64,000 bases of DNA from Halorientalis sp. IM1011 (GTDB lineage: Archaea > Halobacteriota > Halobacteria > Halobacteriales > Haloarculaceae). The DNA is taken from contig NZ_CP019068.1 of NCBI RefSeq assembly GCF_001989615.1, forward strand, positions 186,001-250,000, given 5' to 3'. A program made the translations under genes and the position numbers. The notes under the pieces were generated by a model. That model worked only from the letters and a program-made list of their open reading frames with translations. It was not told the origin of the DNA and made no database searches. Below, piece by piece: positions 59,290 to 64,000 of this stretch (its first letter is position 1; every line of letters begins with the position of its first letter).

Positions 59290-60474
59290 ATGGTCACACC
59301 GGAACGTAGCGAGGACGGGGGGCCCTCTCGAACGGCGCTCCAGGACCTCATATCGGACCTCGTGAGTATCGAATCGGAGAACCCACCGGGAAACGAACGC
59401 GCCTGTGCGCGATACGTCGAGGCGTGGTTCGACGACCGTGACGTCCGGACGGAGGTCGTCAGAGAACCATACCCGGACCGGCCCCAGATCGTCGCTCAGA
59501 TCGGCGACGGCCGACCGAGGGTCGTCCTGAACGGGCACATGGACGTGGTCCCGGCAGGCGACCGCGAGCAGTGGGACTCGCCCCCCTACGACCCCCAGGT
59601 CCGGGACGGCAACCTGTACGGTCGCGGTGCTGCGGATATGAAGACCGGACTGGCCATCGCGATGGTGACTGCCGCCCGGCTCAAGGCCGATATCGACGCC
59701 GGCGACCTCCCCGGGTCGATCGTCGTCCAGGCGGCCATCGGGGAGGAGGCGGCCGAACCCGGCACGAAAACGCTGCTCGACCGCGGATACGACGGCGACT
59801 ACGGAATCGTGCTGGAACCGACGGGACTGCGCACGGCGACGAGCGTCAAAGGGTGTGCATACTACGAGTTCGAGGTCGGCGGCGAGTCGGCACACGCCGG
59901 CCAGCCCGGAGACGGGGAGAACGCGCTCGTGCGAGTCCTGCCGCTGCTCGAGCGACTCCGCGACTACGGGCGGACGGTCAGCCAGCGAACGGACGACCTC
60001 GTCGGCCCCGAACACGCGACCCTCACGATGCTCGACGCGGGAACCAAGGAGAACGTCGTCCCCGGCCGGGCGACGATCGCCCTGGATCGCCGTTTCGGCC
60101 CCGAGCAAGCCGTCGAAGACGTCGACGACGAGATCGACGACCTGGTTTCGGCGGTCGAGGCCGACACTGCGAGTGACGTGACCTGGCGGCGGACCAGGAC
60201 GTACGACTCGGCCAGCGCCCCGTCGGACGGGAGACTCGCCGAGGTGTTCCGAGAGCGATCCAGCGACGTAGCCGACGTCCCGCCCGACGAGTACGGACTC
60301 ACGATCGCCACCGACATGCGGAACTTCGTCGACGATGCCGACATGGAGGCGATCACCTGGGGACCCGGAGCGATCGCACAGGCCCACAGCGATAACGAAC
60401 ACGTGGTCCTCGACGAAGCCGTTACTGGTGCGACCGTCCTCGAACAGAGCCTTCGGGAACTCCTCCGAACGTAG
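59290..60474 (+). CDS. ArgE/DapE-type M20 metallopeptidase
   Basis: From the ATG at 59290 (MVTPERSEDGG) the 394-residue protein has LNGHMDVVPAGDREQW (about 80-95), YGRGAADMKTGLAIAM (about 112-127) and AAIGEEAAEPGTKTLL (about 148-163). A dimerisation domain with GGESAHAGQPGDGENALVRVLPLLERLRD and a C-terminal metal-binding end follow. These are the His, Asp, Glu and metal-ligand blocks of succinyl-diaminopimelate desuccinylase/acetylornithine deacetylase-like enzymes. It is divergent from DUF3830 by 148 bp. The substrate is probably an N-acyl or N-carbamoyl acid of the same pathway. Confidence 0.88.
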   Translation: MVTPERSEDGGPSRTALQDLISDLVSIESENPPGNERACARYVEAWFDDRDVRTEVVREPYPDRPQIVAQIGDGRPRVVLNGHMDVVPAGDREQWDSPPYDPQVRDGNLYGRGAADMKTGLAIAMVTAARLKADIDAGDLPGSIVVQAAIGEEAAEPGTKTLLDRGYDGDYGIVLEPTGLRTATSVKGCAYYEFEVGGESAHAGQPGDGENALVRVLPLLERLRDYGRTVSQRTDDLVGPEHATLTMLDAGTKENVVPGRATIALDRRFGPEQAVEDVDDEIDDLVSAVEADTASDVTWRRTRTYDSASAPSDGRLAEVFRERSSDVADVPPDEYGLTIATDMRNFVDDADMEAITWGPGAIAQAHSDNEHVVLDEAVTGATVLEQSLRELLRT

Positions 60475-61199
60475 GTCTCAACACATCGGCCGTCGCAGTG
60501 GTACCACCCGGTTCGTTGGGCCTGGGAGACCCGCAGTTGGTTTCGAGGGCGAGAAGCGAATGTCCACAACTCGGTAAGAGTTTCTCAGTAGATGTTTCTA
60601 CAATAGTTCGAGAACAAATAGGTGAAGCGTTCCCCCCATACAAGATATATGTTGGCTGCCGTTCTGATTCCCGTGTCGTTCGCCGTTGAATCGAGGACAT
60701 GTCGTCGCCGGGCTTGTTTCATCGGTCTGTCCCATCGACGACACACACAGTATTGTCGCCGTCGTATCTCCCGGATCTCAGCAACGATCCGGAGAGTGCG
60801 AGCGTTAGATATGGCCTGTATACGCACCAGATGAGCCGATCCGTTCGGGCCGGGGACCGCCCGCGGCGACAGCAAGTAGCGTTCGCCATCGAGACAGATC
60901 GCGGTCTCCCCGACCACAACATGTGCTGTCTGCCGACAGTCCTGAGACCGTAGATCAGCCCTGTACTCCGGTTATAGACTGTCGACTCTACACGGATAAC
61001 CCCGAATACCTCAGGAAGTACAATAGTAATTTAGTTTGATGAAATAGCCAGACTAAGTTCCAACTGAGGTTCATCAACTGCTATTGTGTTTCTTCCCGCT
61101 CTACAAAACGAAAACTCGATCTGGTCCAAGCTACCGTTGTGGCCGGCGTTTTGCCAAAAACACGCAAAACCGTGGCTCCGTACTCGAAGGTATCAGGAG
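60475..61199. other. Long intergenic region, no convincing gene
   Basis: This is 725 bp. The largest frame (110 codons, leftward, 60585-60917) has a plausible first third (AICLDGERYLLSPRAVPGPNGSAHLVRI), but then turns Arg-rich and low in acidic residues, unlike haloarchaeal proteins. It may be the remnant of a gene. No RNA gene or repeat was recognised. Confidence 0.45.
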
Positions 61200-61520
61200 C
61201 TACCTCTTCGTCACAATCACGAATCCGGTACTATCGACGGTCACCTCACAGCCACAGTAGAAGAATTCGACCGTTCCGACCATCGACTCTCCATCCCCTG
61301 CTGTCTGAAAGAGCGCGTCCAAGGCGTCAGGATCGATCGTATCGAATAGCGAGTCGAGCTCGTCCCCCGCCGTTCCGGTGGGGTTTGCTGAAACGGGCTT
61401 GCGGCCGGTAAACGCCGAGACAGCGTGAATGACCGCTTCGGACAACGAGTCCTCCTTCGGTGCCTGGTAGGTAAACTCCTCTTCAGTCAGTTCGTCTGTG
61501 TGGGGTTGGCATTCTGTCAT
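61200..61520 (-). CDS. HalOD1-domain protein (second copy)
   Basis: The 106-residue protein shows the HalOD1 pattern: SLSEAVIHAVSAFTGRKP, then a spacer with DELDSLFDTIDPDALDALFQTAG, then VEFFYCGCEVTVDSTGFVIVTKR. A Cys pair (CGC) in the third strand is unusual. It follows an HTH_10 gene at a 56-bp distance, mirroring the HTH_10/HalOD1 pair at 47180-48202. Confidence 0.85.
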   Translation of the reverse strand: MTECQPHTDELTEEEFTYQAPKEDSLSEAVIHAVSAFTGRKPVSANPTGTAGDELDSLFDTIDPDALDALFQTAGDGESMVGTVEFFYCGCEVTVDSTGFVIVTKR

Positions 61521-61576
61521 CGCTAATTACTACGAGACCGACGGGGGAGTACTCCCGGGTTCACTCAATTCAGCCT

Positions 61577-62245
61577 TTATAAGTGAGTGTCCTGAACCAC
61601 TGTATTACGGAGCAACGCTTGCTGGCCACGCCGGAGGCGAGATGACAATGCAGACGTCGAGATGCCGAGATCATCGGCGATGGTTTCCATCGTCGTCTGT
61701 CGTGGGACAGCGAAATAGCCGTGCTCTAGGGCAGCGAGAAGGGCGTCTCGTTGCGCATCCGTGATACCATATCGATTGGTACGTCCACCGTCGTTCTCCA
61801 TTGGCTTCTCTTCGTAGAGGCTGTGCAACTCGAAATCCCGGTTGCGCTCACGAGCGGCATCTCGAAAGGCAATCAGTGCCTCCCGAGACGGAAACCGGGC
61901 CAGAAATTCCGTCCCTTCAGCCGCGAGTGTGACACTTCTTGGGACGATGTCTCGTTTTCCGGCGATCGAATACAGAGAATTGGCCAGTCCGTCTTCTGAA
62001 AGGATTCCACGATACAAGCGCCTGTCTGTGAACTGGTTGAGACGAGAAAAGGACTCGACAGACGGGTCACCAGCCAGCGCAGCTTCGAACGTCTCGAAAT
62101 CATCACCAGCCGCCCAAAAGATGAATCGCTCCTGATCATCCCGCAATCTATGGACATCTTCTATGTGAAGTCTCATGTCGGGGACCGTTTGCAACGCCTC
62201 GTGGAACACCGGACGGCCGATGTTTATTTTTGCAATGTATGTCAT
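61577..62245 (-). CDS. HTH_10 (bacterio-opsin activator-type) regulator (second copy)
   Basis: From MTYIAKINIGRPVFHEALQTVPD the 222-residue protein has an N-terminal effector half and a C-terminal HTH_10 domain (ITDAQRDALLAALEHGYFAVPRQTTMETIADDLGISTSALSSRLRRGQQALL). The open frame is 13 codons longer upstream, but the conserved haloarchaeal start is here. It sits between a HalOD1 gene and a small DUF7344-type regulator on the same strand. The trio is likely one signalling operon. Confidence 0.88.
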   Translation of the reverse strand: MTYIAKINIGRPVFHEALQTVPDMRLHIEDVHRLRDDQERFIFWAAGDDFETFEAALAGDPSVESFSRLNQFTDRRLYRGILSEDGLANSLYSIAGKRDIVPRSVTLAAEGTEFLARFPSREALIAFRDAARERNRDFELHSLYEEKPMENDGGRTNRYGITDAQRDALLAALEHGYFAVPRQTTMETIADDLGISTSALSSRLRRGQQALLRNTVVQDTHL

Positions 62246-62347
62246 TGTTCGATAGTTGTATACTGAGAGTGATCCGAATGCCACTCAACCGAAGCCGACC
62301 GCCCTCTCCCCACCACTACTGGACCTGCTGACGACCAATCACCTCGA

Positions 62348-62653
62348 CTATGGAAATTCATCGGGCAGTGCATCTTCATTGGTCAGGAGTAATTGGAGGA
62401 GTGGTGCGATCTCCTCGAACTGCGGGCCCCGTGTGACTGTTTGAGAATCCTGATCCCAACGAACATACCCCATGGCCTCTAATTTTGGAAGATGGGAATG
62501 GTGCATCTCTCGCCGAAGTCCGGTCAACGTTTTCTCCCCGGTGTGCACTGCTTCTGGAATCGGTACATCCTCCCGCGAGTCGCGTTCTAGGAGTGCTACG
62601 AGGACTCGCCGTCGTTGCGTATTGGACATCGCCTCGAACAGGCGATCGACCAT
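62348..62653 (-). CDS. DUF7344-type haloarchaeal helix-turn-helix protein
   Basis: The 101-residue protein starts VDRLFEAMSNTQRRRVLVALL after Met. GLRREMHHSHLPKLEAMGYVRWDQDSQTVTRGPQFEEIAPLLQLL follows, the ArsR-like winged helix seen in haloarchaeal DUF7344-type regulators. It is the first gene of the leftward group, about 100 bp ahead of the HTH_10 gene. Confidence 0.8.
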   Translation of the reverse strand: MVDRLFEAMSNTQRRRVLVALLERDSREDVPIPEAVHTGEKTLTGLRREMHHSHLPKLEAMGYVRWDQDSQTVTRGPQFEEIAPLLQLLLTNEDALPDEFP

Positions 62654-62746
62654 TGATAATGGTTATTGATTATGGTTTAAAAACCTTGCATCTGTAACCC
62701 CAAATACAGGACTGGATTCAAGAATCGGAATTGGCTCAGAGACAAT

Positions 62747-63763
62747 TCACCACCGGTTCTGTACTTCTTCGGCGAATCCGACGACTTCGTCAATCTCGAG
62801 CGTGGTTCCGTCGTCGAGGACGAGCGAACCCGAGTAGTGGCCAAAGACCTGGTGCTGGACGGTCTTGAGGAGCCCCAGGTTGGTTACGTCGTCGCGGTCG
62901 AACAGTGGCTCGAAGTGCATGTCGACGCGGTCGTTGGGACTCGTGATCTGCCAGGATTCCGTGTAGTCGTCGAAGTGAAATTCAACGTCAGTCAGCTTGT
63001 GGACGGTCCCGTCGTAGACGATGGCGTTCTCGGTTGCCTGCTCGCGGTCACTGAAGCCGTACCCGAAGTTCCACCCCACCCTGACACCGTCGAGGCGGGT
63101 CCCACCGGCCCCCCAGTACCACGTGCTGGTGTAGGGCCAGGCACCACGTCCCCAGTCGTGGACACCGAACAGTTCGGGTTCGTCTCCGTCCTCAGCCCGG
63201 TCCCCGAGTGTAATCGAACCGCGAGCGGGTAGCGCCGGGTCTTTCATATTGTAGTAGAATCGACGCCGGTTCGCTTCCCAATCGGAGACGATGACGACCG
63301 CATCGACCTCCGGGTCCCGCTCCAGCGTCAGGTCGACGTGCAGACCGCGTCCGTCGTCGAAGGAGGGGTAATCGAGACTCACCGTCCGACCGTCCGAGGT
63401 GGGGACGAACTCGACTTCGACGCCTCGGCGCTCGAGGCGGACGGCCCCAGATTCCGGGTGCGCAGGTAAGTCGAAGTTCCCGCGCGGGAGCGGCACGATC
63501 TCCGAGTCACCCACTTCCTGATGAGTCTCGAAATCGAGCCACGAGGCGGAGAGCAGACCGAGATAGCCCAGATCCGCGACTGTGATCGCGACTCCGAACG
63601 ACGGCCCGAGAACGGCGTAGTAATCCCACTCCTTGATGCGCCACCACCCGGGAGCGATATCGTCCCGGTCGTACCGGCGAATGGGTGTTCGTGCCCACCC
63701 TCGCTCGACGAGCCGTCCCGAGTCGTCCAAGAGCGGGCCCTGCTCGGTGATCTCGTGTTGCAT
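62747..63763 (-). CDS. DUF2804-family protein
   Basis: The 338-residue protein starts at MQHEITEQGPLLDDSGRLVERGWARTP. It carries the DUF2804 signature regions: RIKEWDYYAVLGPSFGVAITVADLGYLGLLSASW (about 44-77), FYYNMKDPALPARG, ELFGVHDWGRGAWPYTSTWYWGAG (about 200-223) and RVDMHFEPLFDRDD. The family is beta-rich with no proven activity. It is monocistronic; an open start 9 bases upstream is also possible. Confidence 0.85.
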   Translation of the reverse strand: MQHEITEQGPLLDDSGRLVERGWARTPIRRYDRDDIAPGWWRIKEWDYYAVLGPSFGVAITVADLGYLGLLSASWLDFETHQEVGDSEIVPLPRGNFDLPAHPESGAVRLERRGVEVEFVPTSDGRTVSLDYPSFDDGRGLHVDLTLERDPEVDAVVIVSDWEANRRRFYYNMKDPALPARGSITLGDRAEDGDEPELFGVHDWGRGAWPYTSTWYWGAGGTRLDGVRVGWNFGYGFSDREQATENAIVYDGTVHKLTDVEFHFDDYTESWQITSPNDRVDMHFEPLFDRDDVTNLGLLKTVQHQVFGHYSGSLVLDDGTTLEIDEVVGFAEEVQNRW

Positions 63764-63900
63764 AGATTCCAATTATCCTGGCAGTGTGATGAGAGTATGG
63801 GGGACAGTAGCAAATTACTCACCGCCGCCCGGACGATTGTATATAATTCGCACAGTTATCGGGCAACCTGCACCGCTCCCGTCTCTCTATCTTGATTCAG

Positions 63901-64000
63901 CGAGAGAATCCCGGCCTTCAGGCCGTCATCAGAAATCCGCGATTTCTGATTGCCAGTCAGATGTAATCTGACGACCGGGCGTGAATCGCGTACGCCCGGT
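63901..64000. repeat. Four consecutive perfect hairpins at the window end, IS605-end-like start
   Basis: CGAGAGAATC leads into hairpin CGGCC-TTCA-GGCCG (63912-63925). ATCAGAAATC-CGC-GATTTCTGAT (63928-63950), GTCAGAT-GTA-ATCTGAC (63956-63972) and ACCGGGCGT-9 bases-ACGCCCGGT (63974-64000) follow. All arms are perfect. The first part matches the hairpin at 37671-37697. Serial hairpins here suggest an IS605-type right end or a structured guide-RNA scaffold, but the element continues beyond the window. Confidence 0.6.

Noticed and set aside
60585-60917. 110-codon leftward frame in a gene-poor stretch
   Set aside because: Only the first third looks protein-like; the remainder is Arg-rich with few acidic residues, unlike haloarchaeal proteins. 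It could be a remnant.

Overview
The window is from a haloarchaeon (class Halobacteria). Its proteins are rich in Asp and Glu. It carries HalOD1 and HTH_10 (bacterio-opsin-activator type) regulators, TBP-like proteins, an Orc1/Cdc6 initiator beside an ORB-type repeat array, Tat signal sequences and an IS1341-type TnpB. No rRNA, tRNA or CRISPR array was recognised.

Regions. (1) 1-4400 is an accessory cassette: a membrane protein, a duplicated-domain protein, a PfkB-like/nucleoside-deoxyribosyltransferase fusion, a QueC-like enzyme, and, divergently, an Nmad3-type protein. Together they suggest nucleobase salvage, modification or defence. (2) 4500-9620 is a leftward operon of membrane components (small two-helix protein, signal-peptide/anchored exoprotein, TrbL/VirB6-like polytopic protein, membrane-anchored AAA ATPase), followed by an SF1 helicase. 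(3) 12300-15240 holds a nitrilase-fold protein without its catalytic Cys, a zinc-ribbon membrane protein and a head-truncated YdjM-like protein. (4) 15700-24490 is a type I restriction operon ordered regulator-M1-S-M2-R-YgjP, with two M genes and one S gene. (5) 24500-28150 holds one broken and one intact divergent TBP, small zinc and winged-helix proteins, and a coiled-coil protein.

(6) 28600-35330 is metabolic: an acyl-CoA ligase and its IclR regulator with palindromic candidate operators, and a Tat-exported subunit plus GMC oxidoreductase pair. (7) 35390-38760 has a solo TnpB element, hairpins like IS605-family ends, and a RHH/PIN toxin-antitoxin pair with a perfect palindrome at its promoter. 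(8) 38920-44470 is an AddAB-like helicase/nuclease pair. (9) 44530-52600 has a BNR-repeat protein, a HalOD1/HTH_10 pair, orc1/cdc6 and a replication origin with nine ORB-like copies, a TRAM protein and small haloarchaeal proteins. (10) 52970-60480 is a hydantoin/dihydropyrimidine utilisation cluster: IclR, cyclic amidohydrolase, NCS1 permease, carbamoyl-amino-acid hydrolase, DUF3830 and an ArgE/DapE-type M20 enzyme. (11) 61200-63770 is a second HalOD1/HTH_10 pair, a DUF7344-type regulator and a DUF2804 protein. The window ends in four consecutive perfect hairpins.

The most unusual parts are the QueC/PfkB-NDT/Nmad3 cassette, the two-M type I system, the Cys-less nitrilase, the decaying TBP gene and the membrane-AAA operon. 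All function assignments rest on motifs read by eye; no database search was run.
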